A DNA stretch of 64,000 nucleotides from G013214665 sp964649815 (GTDB lineage Bacteria > Pseudomonadota > Alphaproteobacteria > Rhodobacterales > Rhodobacteraceae). The DNA lies in contig CAZYQC010000005.1 in the NCBI GenBank assembly GCA_964649815.1, positions 1-64,000 of the forward strand, given 5' to 3'. How positions within the stretch are numbered: position 1 is the first letter of the stretch; every line of letters starts with the position of its first letter. The translations under genes and the position numbers were made by a program. Shown here one piece after another: positions 38,305-46,859 of the stretch. Below the pieces are notes generated by a model. That model did not search any database, was not told where the DNA came from, and was given only the letters and a program-made list of their open reading frames with translations.

Positions 38305-38997
38305 TTATTCAAAGTATTCTGGGTGCGCTTTGTGCACATCGGAAATAATGCCTTCGATGCGAGACAGGTGCATTCGAATTGCCGCAGTAGCAGTGGCTTC
38401 GTCTCTGTGCCGCAAGGCATCCGCCAAACGGCAATGATCATTCCAGAGAAACTCGGCCTCGCGCTCGGGCGCGTCGGTCAGATGGCGCAACCGGTCAACA
38501 GCGCGCTTTGCCACGTCGATTGTTTCGGAGGCCAGCGGATGACCGGCGAGCTCACAAATGAAGCTGTGGAATTCAAAGTCGAGCCGGTCGAATTCGGCTG
38601 TGTCGCCCATGTCTAGGGCCTTACGTTGGGCCACAATGTTGATCTGCAACTCGGCCGCACGGATGTCATCCCATACGGCACAAGCGCTGCGGATGACTTC
38701 GAGTTCTACGGCCAAGCGAACAAAGCGGTCGTGCAAGATGCGTTGCATTGAAAAGCCACGCACTTCGGTCGCCTTTTGCGGCCTGATCAACAAGAGATCG
38801 AGGGTCGACAAGCGCGCGAATGCGTCGCGAACCGGCTGGCGTGACACGCCTAGACGCTTTGCTGTTTCACTTTCCGACACTTTGGTGCCGGGCAGCAGCG
38901 TCAGGGTCTGCAATTCGTTATAGAGATGTTCAAAGACAACGTCGGCTGTCGTTCTTCGCTCCAAAAATCCTGAGATTTCTAGCATCGTTGAGTTCAC
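38305..38997 (-). CDS. GntR-family regulator, FCD (FadR/VanR) type
   Basis: This 230-residue protein has an N-terminal winged HTH (residues about 15-80: LLPGTKVSESETAKRLGVSRQPVRDAFARL) and an FCD effector domain. DFEFHSFICELAGH, NDHCRLADALRHRD and MHLSRIEG carry the aspartate and histidines that usually hold a metal and a carboxylate ligand. It lies between the Liv/acyl-CoA ligase operon and the glutathione transferase/ThDP enzyme genes on the same strand and could regulate either. Confidence 0.88.
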   Translation of the reverse strand: MNSTMLEISGFLERRTTADVVFEHLYNELQTLTLLPGTKVSESETAKRLGVSRQPVRDAFARLSTLDLLLIRPQKATEVRGFSMQRILHDRFVRLAVELEVIRSACAVWDDIRAAELQINIVAQRKALDMGDTAEFDRLDFEFHSFICELAGHPLASETIDVAKRAVDRLRHLTDAPEREAEFLWNDHCRLADALRHRDEATATAAIRMHLSRIEGIISDVHKAHPEYFE

Positions 38998-39230
38998 TTT
39001 GTCCCTGTTGGCCAGATCTTTCGTGACCTGTGCGCAGATTTTTGGTCCTTCTAGGCAAGTCTACGTGTTTCGCCAAGCAATGGATCAGTTATCTGTACCG
39101 CCAGCGTCTACCATTTGGGCGTCTAGGATACCAGGTGGGTTGGGCGAGGGGGCGATGTCCGATAGGCGGGTGCCCGTCGATGTCTGTTCCCGCCGCGCGC
39201 TAAGTCGATTCAATAGATCAAGTTGGTCGG

Positions 39231-39860
39231 TTAACCCTCTGGAATTTCGCCGACTTTGTTCGGCACGTGATAACCTTTTTGCACAGCTTCCCGGGCCAAG
39301 AGGCGTTTGTACCAGGCCCGCACGTTTGGGAATTGTGTCAGATCAGCCTGGTGCCATTCGTATCTGGAAACCCAAGGCCAAACGGCCATGTCCGCGATCG
39401 AATACCGCGCGCAGATAAACTCTCTGTCCTTCAGGCGCGTGTCGAGAACAGAATATAGGCGATCTACTTCTGCGCGAAGGCGTTCTTCGGTGTATGGTGC
39501 TTGGCCGGGGTTGAAACGCAAGTAAGCGTGGGCCTGGCCGCACATCGGGCCCAACCCCGACATTTGCCACATAAGCCATTCAAACACTTCGGTGCGCGGA
39601 TGACCTTGGGCAGGCAGGAACCGGCCATACTTTTCCGCCAGATAGATCAGGATCGCGCCGGATTCCATGACAGACTGACCCGTTTCGTTGTCCACAATCA
39701 CGGGGATTTTGTTGTTCGGACCGATACTCAGGAACGATGGGGTCTTTTGTTCGCCTTGTGAAATATCAACCGCATGTGCCGTGTAATCCACACCAAGCTC
39801 TTCCAGCATGATAGAAATCTTGCGGCCGTTGGGGGTTGCCCAAGTGTATAGGTCAATCAT
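39231..39860 (-). CDS. Glutathione S-transferase, Nu (YfcG)-like
   Basis: This 209-residue protein has a thioredoxin-like N-terminal domain (MIDLYTWATPNGRKISIMLEE, then NNKIPVIVD and the glutathione site ESGAILIYLAEKYG) and a helical C-terminal domain. The TWATPNG start is typical of the Nu class, whose members act as disulfide-bond reductases. It follows the NIPSNAP gene by 24 bases and probably belongs to the same transcript as the ThDP enzyme. Confidence 0.88.
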   Translation of the reverse strand: MIDLYTWATPNGRKISIMLEELGVDYTAHAVDISQGEQKTPSFLSIGPNNKIPVIVDNETGQSVMESGAILIYLAEKYGRFLPAQGHPRTEVFEWLMWQMSGLGPMCGQAHAYLRFNPGQAPYTEERLRAEVDRLYSVLDTRLKDREFICARYSIADMAVWPWVSRYEWHQADLTQFPNVRAWYKRLLAREAVQKGYHVPNKVGEIPEG

Positions 39861-39884
39861 TGGGATAACTTCCGTGCAAAGCGT

Positions 39885-40229
39885 TTACCTCGCCATATCG
39901 AGGGTGGGGTCATCGTTGGCCCAAGGGCTGAAAGGCGCCGGGATCAAGATTTTGTTTTCCTGCGCAATCGGCAAATCGCGCACCTTTGCGATATAGGCCA
40001 GCCAGCGCGGATCAGAATTCAACCGCGCGCGGCGTTCTTCTCGTTCCGCGTAATCTTTGTAGGCCCACATATGAACAACTTGGTGCAAAGTACCAATATC
40101 GCTGGAGAAATAGCCAACTAGCCTGCCCAAGATGCCGCGCTGAATGTCCAGGCCCTCGGCCTCATACAGCGACAAATACTTGGGGACAGTGCCGATTTTG
40201 AGTGTGTATATCCGTTGTTCAACGATCAT
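39885..40229 (-). CDS. NIPSNAP-family protein
   Basis: This is a 114-residue ferredoxin-like (dimeric alpha-beta barrel) protein. It begins MIVEQRIYTLKIGTVPKYLSLYE, continues with VGYFSSDIGTLHQVVHMWAYKDYAEREERRARL, and has DPRWLAY, all family hallmarks. Such proteins are often encoded in catabolic clusters but their biochemical job is generally not known. It sits 15 bases after the ThDP enzyme gene. Confidence 0.85.
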   Translation of the reverse strand: MIVEQRIYTLKIGTVPKYLSLYEAEGLDIQRGILGRLVGYFSSDIGTLHQVVHMWAYKDYAEREERRARLNSDPRWLAYIAKVRDLPIAQENKILIPAPFSPWANDDPTLDMAR

Positions 40230-40244
40230 GATTTTGATCCTTTG

Positions 40245-41927
40245 CTATTTTGCCCGACCCTGGGCTGTTGCCTCGGACAAGGATTGTGTTGGCGTCAAAG
40301 CCTCAGGATCAACGACCAGTTCGATCAAATATCCGCCTTTGGCGTTTCGTGCGCGATCCAGGGCGGCGGGAAAATCCTCCGTCCGCGCAACGCGCTCGCC
40401 GCCGATGCCGAAGGCCGCGGCATAGGCGACAAAGTCTGGGTTAAAGAGATCCGTCGCGATTTTGCGGTCAGGGTAGTGCCGTTCCTGGTGCATGCGGATT
40501 GTTCCAAGCATGCCATTGTTCACAACAAGATAGATGATGTCCAAATCATAAAGTCGTGCTGTCGCAAGCTCTTGCGCGCACATCATAAAGCACCCATCGC
40601 CGGAAAAACTGATGACCGGCTGCGCGGGAGACGCGATTTTCGCCGCCACCGCCGCAGGAACACCATAGCCCATTGACCCGCTCGTTGGGGCAACTTGCGT
40701 CCGGTAATGGCAATGTTGATGAAAGCGGTGCGGCCAAACGGTGTAATTGCCAGCCCCGTTCGTAAAGACTGTGTCCTTTGGCATTGTGCGTGAGATATGC
40801 GCCACGACGTGGCCCATGTTCAACGCGCCTGCCACCTCTGTCGGCTCAAGGAAACGCTCATAATCGGCGCGCTGTTCTTTTACCCAATCGTTCCACCTTG
40901 CCGGACCGTCTGAGACAGCGATCGCCTCTGCGGCGTCGAAAAATGCCTGGGCGCTTGAATGGATCGAAAGAGTTGGATTGTAGACATGGCCCAAATCCTC
41001 TCCGCCCGGATGGACATGGACAAAATCCATTTGCGGATCAGGTATTGAGATGAGCGTATAGCCCTGCGTCGTCATCTCACCCAAACGCGATCCAACGACG
41101 ATCAAAAGATCCACCTCATCGGCAATTCGTCGACGCAAATTCGGAAGAGGCGCAATGCCCAGGACACCGACATAGTTCGGGTGGCTATTGTCAACATAGT
41201 CCTGGCATCGAAAACTGGTCGCAACGGGCAGGCCAAGGCGTTCTGCAAAGGCCATTGCGGATTGAGCGACCGATGCGCTCCACCCTGGGCCACCAACGAG
41301 CATCAGCGGCTTTTTCGCAGCCGACAGGCGTGCTTGCAAATCGGACATTGCGTCTGGCGACGGCGCTGGGGCGGCAACAGGCGTCGGGGTCAGGTCTGGG
41401 ACCAGCGCCTCTTCGCTAAGCATATCTTCTGGCAAAGCCAGCACGACAGGGCCTGGCCGACCCGACAGCGCCGTCTTCCAAGCCCGCGACAGGTATTCGG
41501 GAATGCGCGCCGGATCGGTGATTTCGGCAACCCATTTCGCCATTTCCCCAAAGATGCGCCGATAGTCCATTTCTTGAAAGGCTTCTCGATCCGTGATGGA
41601 TCGGCCAACCTGACCGATAAGAACGATCATCGGTGTGCTGTCTTGAAAGGCCGTATGGATGCCGTTGGACGCATTCGTCGCGCCGGGGCCGCGTGTGACG
41701 GCGCAAATACCCGGGCGGCCCGTCATCTTGGCGTAGGCGTCGGCCATGTTGGCGGCGGCACCCTCTTGCCGGCACACGACCGTTTTGATCGTGTCCTGGT
41801 GATTGTGCAGCCCGTCCAGCAAATCAAGAAAACTCTCGCCCGGGACGCAAAAGACAGTGTCAGCGCCCAAGACCCGCAATTGATCCGCTAAGATATGCCC
41901 ACCAAGCCGTGATGACAGCTGACCCAT
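40245..41927 (-). CDS. Thiamin-diphosphate enzyme, acetolactate synthase-like
   Basis: This 560-residue enzyme has the three-domain layout of the pyruvate oxidase/acetolactate synthase family. The catalytic glutamate is in VCRQEGAAANMADAYAKM, a central DHS-like domain follows, and the ThDP/Mg site is ISFSGDGCFMMCAQELATA through NNGMLG. AGGAG upstream supports the ATG at 41925-41927; the frame is open another 60 codons without family sequence. In this neighbourhood it is more likely a 2-oxo acid decarboxylase or carboligase of a catabolic route than a biosynthetic acetolactate synthase; no small subunit gene is nearby. Confidence 0.85.
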   Translation of the reverse strand: MGQLSSRLGGHILADQLRVLGADTVFCVPGESFLDLLDGLHNHQDTIKTVVCRQEGAAANMADAYAKMTGRPGICAVTRGPGATNASNGIHTAFQDSTPMIVLIGQVGRSITDREAFQEMDYRRIFGEMAKWVAEITDPARIPEYLSRAWKTALSGRPGPVVLALPEDMLSEEALVPDLTPTPVAAPAPSPDAMSDLQARLSAAKKPLMLVGGPGWSASVAQSAMAFAERLGLPVATSFRCQDYVDNSHPNYVGVLGIAPLPNLRRRIADEVDLLIVVGSRLGEMTTQGYTLISIPDPQMDFVHVHPGGEDLGHVYNPTLSIHSSAQAFFDAAEAIAVSDGPARWNDWVKEQRADYERFLEPTEVAGALNMGHVVAHISRTMPKDTVFTNGAGNYTVWPHRFHQHCHYRTQVAPTSGSMGYGVPAAVAAKIASPAQPVISFSGDGCFMMCAQELATARLYDLDIIYLVVNNGMLGTIRMHQERHYPDRKIATDLFNPDFVAYAAAFGIGGERVARTEDFPAALDRARNAKGGYLIELVVDPEALTPTQSLSEATAQGRAK

Positions 41928-42140
41928 GACCGAGACTCCTTTTTCGAGCAGCATGCGCGGGAAGCAAGCAGCGTCAAGCCAATGATGACCCGCACAAGCG
42001 CTGTAAAGAGCACAGTCCGGCCGTTGAAAGGGCTGGTGAAAGAAAGCGGTTGACCTAAAGCTACCTTGAGGAATTAGCGTCCGGGGCAACGTCGAAACGC
42101 AAAGCATGCCGCTTTGCGCATCAACAAAGGACTAAAGCGA

Positions 42141-42722
42141 ATGCACGTGCTCACGGTACTGGATCATCCGAACAAAGCGTCCTTTACCGCCGCAGCAGCG
42201 CGTCACTTTATGGACGGCGCGCGCGCGGCCGGACACAGTGTCGAGCTTGCCGATTTGAACGCAGAAGGGTTTGATCCGCGCTGGACCCAAGCCGATGTTG
42301 ACGAGGACATGGCCGCCTTGCCAGACATTCGCGCAGAACAAGAGCGTATTGCGCGTGCAGATGCAATTTGCCTTGCTTTCCCGCTCTTTTGGTGGGGGAT
42401 GCCCGCGATGACAAAAGGCTGGGTCGATCGGGTTTGGACATGGGGCTGGGCCTATGATCAGCTGGGCGAACGAGAGGTGTCGTTGCAACGCAATCGGACC
42501 GGCGTCTTGTTGGTTCCGGCTGGCGGAAACTCGGATGACATCGCGAAAGAAGGGTATCTCGACGCGCTGGAGACTGCGTGGCTGAAAGGTACGTTCGGCT
42601 ACTTTGGGCTCAAACCGCGGCGTTTGGAAATTCTGTACGGTGCAACAGGATCGCAAAAACGCCGTGAAGCTCTGTTAGAGCGCAGTTATGACATTGGGCG
42701 CACGCTCTCGGAACCTGACTGA
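42141..42722 (+). CDS. Flavodoxin-fold NAD(P)H quinone reductase-like protein
   Basis: This 193-residue protein of the NQO1/MdaB type is an FMN- or FAD-dependent two-electron reductase of quinones or nitro compounds. LTVLDHPNKASFTAAAARHF is the N-terminal flavin loop, followed by DLNAEGFDP, FPLFWWGMPAMTKGWVDRVWTWGWAY and LLVPAGGN. AAAGGA at 42126 supports the ATG at 42141. It is divergent from the ThDP enzyme with 213 bases between them. Confidence 0.85.
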   Translation: MHVLTVLDHPNKASFTAAAARHFMDGARAAGHSVELADLNAEGFDPRWTQADVDEDMAALPDIRAEQERIARADAICLAFPLFWWGMPAMTKGWVDRVWTWGWAYDQLGEREVSLQRNRTGVLLVPAGGNSDDIAKEGYLDALETAWLKGTFGYFGLKPRRLEILYGATGSQKRREALLERSYDIGRTLSEPD

Positions 42723-42799
42723 AACGCAGCAATTGCCTTTTCTTGATGCCGAGGCTTAGTCTCGGCGCGTTCAAGACACTGAGAAAGGCGGCGCCCGCG

Positions 42800-43642
42800 A
42801 TGTTCATAACGCTTGATGACGTTACCCTGTTTTTCGACGTTGTAGGCCCCAAGCTGGCCCCCCAAGGCGACGTGATGGCCGAAAAGCCAACACTGATCGT
42901 TTTGCATGGCGGTCCCGGATACGATCACACAACGTTGCGCCCGTATTTTGACCGCTTCGCGGACGTGATGCAGGTCATCTACATTGATCATCGCGCCTGT
43001 GGACAGTCGACCGGGTCTTTGGACAGCTTGTCCTTGGATCGGTGGGCAGATGACCTTGCGGCATTTTGTGCGGCGCTGGGGATCGAGAACCCATATGTTT
43101 TTGGCCAATCATTCGGAGGGATGGTTGCTATGCATTACGCGGCGCGCCACCCTGACGGCCCGGCAAAGCTGATCCTTTCGTCGACGGCTGCATTTTTTCG
43201 GTTGGATGAAACAGAAAAGGTCATGCGGCGTTTGGGTGGCGACGGGCCTGCCGAGTTGGCTCGGTCGTTTTTCTCTGACCCGTCAGAGGCCAAGTTCAAA
43301 GCCTATTCCGAAATTTGCGTGCCGCTTTACAGCCCTGCGCCCGCGCCGGACGCAGAAGGTTTCAGAAATCGCGCGATCCAAAGGCCAGAGGTTGCCGTCC
43401 ACTTTTTCCAAGATGAGATGAAGCGGATGGACATGCGCGCTGGTATCGCGTCGATTGCCTGTCCCACGTTGGTCTTGGGCGGCAGCGAAGACCCAGTAAC
43501 GCCGGTCATCTGCTCAGAAGAGATCGCAGCCTCTATCGGAGACAACGCCGAATTGGTGATCTTCGACAATTGCGGCCACGGCGTTCACCGAGACGAGCCG
43601 GAGCGCGCGGAAAAGGTCATGCGCGCGTTCTTGACCGGCTAG
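42800..43642 (+). CDS. Alpha/beta hydrolase, proline iminopeptidase-like
   Basis: This 280-residue protein has the oxyanion-hole motif LHGGPGYDH, the nucleophile elbow GQSFGGMVA, a likely acid aspartate in GGSEDPVTP and the catalytic histidine in DNCGHGVHRDEP. HGGPG is characteristic of the proline iminopeptidase-like group, many of which act on non-peptide esters or lactones in catabolic clusters. The start ATG at 42800 matches family length; a longer 299-residue form is possible. Its last four bases overlap the convergent glutathione transferase gene. Confidence 0.8.
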   Translation: MFITLDDVTLFFDVVGPKLAPQGDVMAEKPTLIVLHGGPGYDHTTLRPYFDRFADVMQVIYIDHRACGQSTGSLDSLSLDRWADDLAAFCAALGIENPYVFGQSFGGMVAMHYAARHPDGPAKLILSSTAAFFRLDETEKVMRRLGGDGPAELARSFFSDPSEAKFKAYSEICVPLYSPAPAPDAEGFRNRAIQRPEVAVHFFQDEMKRMDMRAGIASIACPTLVLGGSEDPVTPVICSEEIAASIGDNAELVIFDNCGHGVHRDEPERAEKVMRAFLTG

Positions 43643-44310
43643 GCTGCGGTGACGCTCGCGGGATCAACCTCGCCTCGACCAAACCAGAGGGGCGGATCGC
43701 CGTCTGTCCACGGCGGATATTTCTCCATCGCCGCGGCAAAGCGTTGGGACGCCAGGAACCGTTCCAACCAGGCGCTCAGGTGAGGCCACGGCTGGGCGTC
43801 AAACCAGGCTTTGTCGATAAAGGCGAATTGCCGAACGAAGGGCAAAATCGCCAGATCGGCTATCGTGGCCTGCGGCCCAAACAGCCATTCCTTGCCGGAA
43901 AGCTGTTCATCTAATGACCGCAGATGCGTCGCCGCCTTTTCCCGTTCGGCAACGTGATCCAAATCCGGATAGCGGGTCGCGTATTTTGTGTGATCCAGTG
44001 CCGCTTTGAATGGGCCGTCGTTGGCTGAAACAAGATCCCAGCCCCCCGCAGGCACATCCAACAGGCTTTCTGGGTCGCTTTGGCGCAAAGCCCAGACCAT
44101 GATGTCGATGCTTTCGTCCAGGTTTTGATCCGACAGGCGCAGCGCCGGAACCGTGGCCGAGGCAGACGTTTCCAAAAACGCCTGAGGTTTGTCGCGCAAC
44201 ACGATCTCGCGCAACTCGACCGTCAATCCTGCGCTCAAGACAGCCAGTCGCGCGCGGATCGCGTAGGGGCAGCGCCGGAAAGACCACAGGATCGGAGTGT
44301 CGTGCGTCAT
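43639..44310 (-). CDS. Glutathione S-transferase-like protein
   Basis: This is a 223-residue protein. WSFRRCPYAIRARLAVLSAG is a thioredoxin-like start with a CPYA active-site cysteine, as in glutaredoxin-like or Omega-type transferases. ATVPALRL and DESIDIMVWAL are the glutathione-binding segments, followed by a helical domain (ATIADLAILPFVRQFA). It is encoded after the 3-hydroxyanthranilate dioxygenase gene and may isomerise or detoxify a ring-cleavage product; this is inference. Confidence 0.85.
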   Translation of the reverse strand: MTHDTPILWSFRRCPYAIRARLAVLSAGLTVELREIVLRDKPQAFLETSASATVPALRLSDQNLDESIDIMVWALRQSDPESLLDVPAGGWDLVSANDGPFKAALDHTKYATRYPDLDHVAEREKAATHLRSLDEQLSGKEWLFGPQATIADLAILPFVRQFAFIDKAWFDAQPWPHLSAWLERFLASQRFAAAMEKYPPWTDGDPPLWFGRGEVDPASVTAA

Positions 44311-44324
44311 GTCTTGGCCAATCG

Positions 44325-44888
44325 TCAGAGCTGGACCCAGCCTTCAGGTGGTTTGCCCTTTCCTGGATGGATGGCCCCGCAGTTCGGACACGTTCTGGCC
44401 TCGATGCTGTTGTGATAGGCTTCAAAAATGATCGGAAGTTGGCTGACGATGCCATCTGGTCCGTCCAGGGCGACTTCGGCCCGATGGACCCGGTGTTCGC
44501 ATTCAAAGCAAAACCACTCAAACCCTTCGACCATGCCGGGTTGGCGGGGCGCTTCTACGACGATGCCAACCGATCCTTCCTGCGGCCGTTGCGGCGCGTG
44601 GCGCACATGTGCAGGCAGCATAAACACTTCGCCTTCGCGCACGGGCACATCATAGATTTTGCCGCGATCGGCAATCTTGAGCATCATGTCGCCCTTTTGC
44701 TGAAAGAACCATTCTTCCACCGGGTCATCATGAAAATCCATGCGCGTGTTTGGGCCGCCAACGACCATCACGATCATGTCGCCTTCTTTGTGCAGCAGTT
44801 GATTGCCCACCGGAGGCCTGAGCTTGTCTGCGTGATCTTCGATCCATTTCGAAAAATTGAACGGCTTCAAAGACGGATGTGTCGACAT
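44325..44888 (-). CDS. nbaC: 3-hydroxyanthranilate 3,4-dioxygenase
   Basis: This extradiol-type cupin opens 3-hydroxyanthranilate to 2-amino-3-carboxymuconate semialdehyde. It has 187 residues, normal for bacterial enzymes. By alignment from memory with the Cupriavidus enzyme, the Fe(II) ligands are H53, E59 and H97. The substrate-binding residues are R49, R101 and E112, and the rubredoxin-like metal site is C127/C130 (CFEC) with C167/C170 (CPNC). All known positions are kept. GGAGGAGC upstream fixes the ATG at 44886-44888. Its neighbours are not the usual kynurenine or 2-aminomuconate genes, so its pathway here is unclear. Confidence 0.9.
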   Translation of the reverse strand: MSTHPSLKPFNFSKWIEDHADKLRPPVGNQLLHKEGDMIVMVVGGPNTRMDFHDDPVEEWFFQQKGDMMLKIADRGKIYDVPVREGEVFMLPAHVRHAPQRPQEGSVGIVVEAPRQPGMVEGFEWFCFECEHRVHRAEVALDGPDGIVSQLPIIFEAYHNSIEARTCPNCGAIHPGKGKPPEGWVQL

Positions 44889-44932
44889 GTTGTGCTCCTC
44901 CTGAGGATTGGTATTCAGGCTAGTCAGGTTCC

Positions 44933-45886
44933 TCACATATGCAAGCCGCAGTCTTCAAAGGCTGCTTGCGTGGCGGCTTTCTCGGCCTCGGTCAGTTCCA
45001 ACATCGGATGGCGCACGCGACCGCCGACCTGCCCAAGCAACGATTGCCAATATTTGCCATGCGCCGTCGGTTTGCCCGCGGGCTTGGTCGAACGAATGGC
45101 ATGTCTGACGGGGTCGAGGCTGTCGCGCACGCGTCTGGCGGCATCGAACCGACCTGCGAACGCCAGATCGGTGTATTCGCGCATGCGCAAATCCTTTGCG
45201 GTTTGCAGCTGGTAGGGGGGCGAAGAGCAAAGGTACACTTGCCAGCCAAGCTCTTCTATATTGCTCAGCCAGTCGTCTTCTAGCGATGTAGACACCAGGA
45301 TTTTATCGCCCGCCAATTCTGTCAGACGCGCGTACATCTCGCGCGGGACCGAGTATTTGATGCCCATAATGTTGGGCAGGTCCGCGATGCGGGCGCAGGT
45401 CTCGGGCTCCATCAGATAGCCGCTGTCTGGGTGGCTCCACATTGCGATGCCGATGTCGAGACGGTCGCAGATGTGTTTGTAGTAATTGTACAGGACATCG
45501 TCCCGATCATGGCAAAAGCTGAGCATTGGCGCATGCACAACGACATAGTCCGCGCCACACTCTTGCGCGTGACGGCCCAGCTCCAACACGGTCTCTACGT
45601 TCTGATCCGAGATTGACATAATCGTCCCGGCGGTGCCTGCGCATTCCTCTGCCGCAATTGTCATGTTGCGTTTGCGTTCCTCAAGGCTCATCGACCAGAA
45701 TTCGCCTTGTTTTCCAGCGATAAACAGACCGTCAATCTTCAGGTCATCAATCCAATGTCGAATGTTCCGTCGCAGACCGGCTTCATCCAAAGCCAGGTTG
45801 TCGTCGAAAGGGTTGAGCGCGGCAGCCCAAATGCCGCGCATCATTTCCCGCGCATAGGCTTTGGCTTCGGTTTTTTTGTATTTCAT
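44933..45886 (-). CDS. DapA-superfamily aldolase/lyase (DHDPS-like)
   Basis: This 317-residue TIM-barrel protein of the class I aldolase family includes dihydrodipicolinate synthase and hydratase-aldolases. The Schiff-base lysine is K177 in IMGIKYS; GLFIAGKQGEFWSMSLEER matches the substrate-carboxylate loop. The usual tyrosine motif (YYNKP in DapA) is replaced by APMLSFCHD, so it is unlikely to be a lysine-biosynthesis enzyme. It starts 91 bases from the divergent aspartate dehydrogenase-like gene, and the dioxygenase gene follows on the same strand. Substrate unknown. Confidence 0.8.
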   Translation of the reverse strand: MKYKKTEAKAYAREMMRGIWAAALNPFDDNLALDEAGLRRNIRHWIDDLKIDGLFIAGKQGEFWSMSLEERKRNMTIAAEECAGTAGTIMSISDQNVETVLELGRHAQECGADYVVVHAPMLSFCHDRDDVLYNYYKHICDRLDIGIAMWSHPDSGYLMEPETCARIADLPNIMGIKYSVPREMYARLTELAGDKILVSTSLEDDWLSNIEELGWQVYLCSSPPYQLQTAKDLRMREYTDLAFAGRFDAARRVRDSLDPVRHAIRSTKPAGKPTAHGKYWQSLLGQVGGRVRHPMLELTEAEKAATQAAFEDCGLHM

Positions 45887-45977
45887 ACCTAACGTCTTTC
45901 TGTCCGCGCCGCGAAAAGTAGCGCGATAAGGGCAAAATCGATCTGTGCGGTCAAGATTTAGGACGTATGATCGCGCT

Positions 45978-46772
45978 ATGACGGTGCCACCAAACATTGC
46001 CCTGATCGGTAAGGGCGCGATTGGGCGATTTGTGTTCGACGCTCTGGATCGGCTTGGGCTGGCGCCGAGCGTTTTGATTTTGCGAGAGGGCAGCGCAGCC
46101 CCGGCTGACCTCCGACGTGTTCCGACTGTGTTCAGCGCGCGGGATGTGCCGTCTGACGTCTCGCTCGCGTTGGATTGCGCTGGGCATGCTGCGTTGCGCG
46201 AGCATGGTCCCGCACTTTTGGAGCGCGGCATTGACGTGGCGACGTTGTCCATCGGTGCGTTGGCTGATCCCAAGGTTGAACAGGCGCTGACCCAAGCGGC
46301 GCAACGCGGGCAATCCCAACTGCATTTGGCCAGCGGCGCGATTGGCGCCTTGGACAGTCTGCGCGCCGCCGCAATCGGCGGTTTGGATCAGGTCACGTAC
46401 ATCGGGCGCAAGCCGCCGCTAGGCTGGAAGGGCTCGCCTGCCGAAGACGTGTTGAACCTCGAAACGTTGCGCGAACCAGCCGAGCATTTTTCTGGCTCAG
46501 CCAGAGAAGCGGCCTTGGCCTATCCCAAGAACGCAAATGTCGCGGCGGCAGTCGCTTTGGCGGGGGTTGGCTTTGACCAGACGCAAGTGCGACTGATTGC
46601 GGACCCTAGCGCCTCAGGAAACCTGCACGAAATCAAAGCCGATGGTGCCTTTGGGCGCATGTCCTTTGCGATTGAAGGATTGTCCTTGCCCGACAACCCG
46701 CGCAGTTCGGCCTTGGCCGCGATGAGTATGGTTGCGACGGTTGAAAGGTTGCGAAAGCCGGTTTCGCTGTAA
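45978..46772 (+). CDS. Aspartate dehydrogenase-like NAD(P)-dependent oxidoreductase
   Basis: This 264-residue protein is close to the family's usual length. The Rossmann motif is ALIGKGAIGRFV (GxGxxG 11-16), and SGNLHEIKADGAFG carries the histidine conserved in L-aspartate dehydrogenases. ASGAIGALDSLRAA is also a family signature. The family makes iminoaspartate (NadX) or works in reverse as an amine dehydrogenase. It sits in a catabolic cluster without nadA or nadC, so a role in degrading an amino compound is at least as likely as NAD synthesis. Confidence 0.82.
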   Translation: MTVPPNIALIGKGAIGRFVFDALDRLGLAPSVLILREGSAAPADLRRVPTVFSARDVPSDVSLALDCAGHAALREHGPALLERGIDVATLSIGALADPKVEQALTQAAQRGQSQLHLASGAIGALDSLRAAAIGGLDQVTYIGRKPPLGWKGSPAEDVLNLETLREPAEHFSGSAREAALAYPKNANVAAAVALAGVGFDQTQVRLIADPSASGNLHEIKADGAFGRMSFAIEGLSLPDNPRSSALAAMSMVATVERLRKPVSL

Positions 46773-46859
46773 TCTGTGCCTAGGTTGCGTTTTCCAAGAT
46801 GCGACTGCATCGTAATGGCGCGCCTTGCCCAGACCCGTGCCAGCCAAAGGTAAGAATTC

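Noticed and set aside
44325..46772. Dioxygenase plus aspartate dehydrogenase-like genes as an NAD (quinolinate) synthesis cluster
   Set aside because: Both enzymes can feed quinolinate, but nadA, nadB and nadC are absent and the neighbours are catabolic; an NAD role was not claimed.
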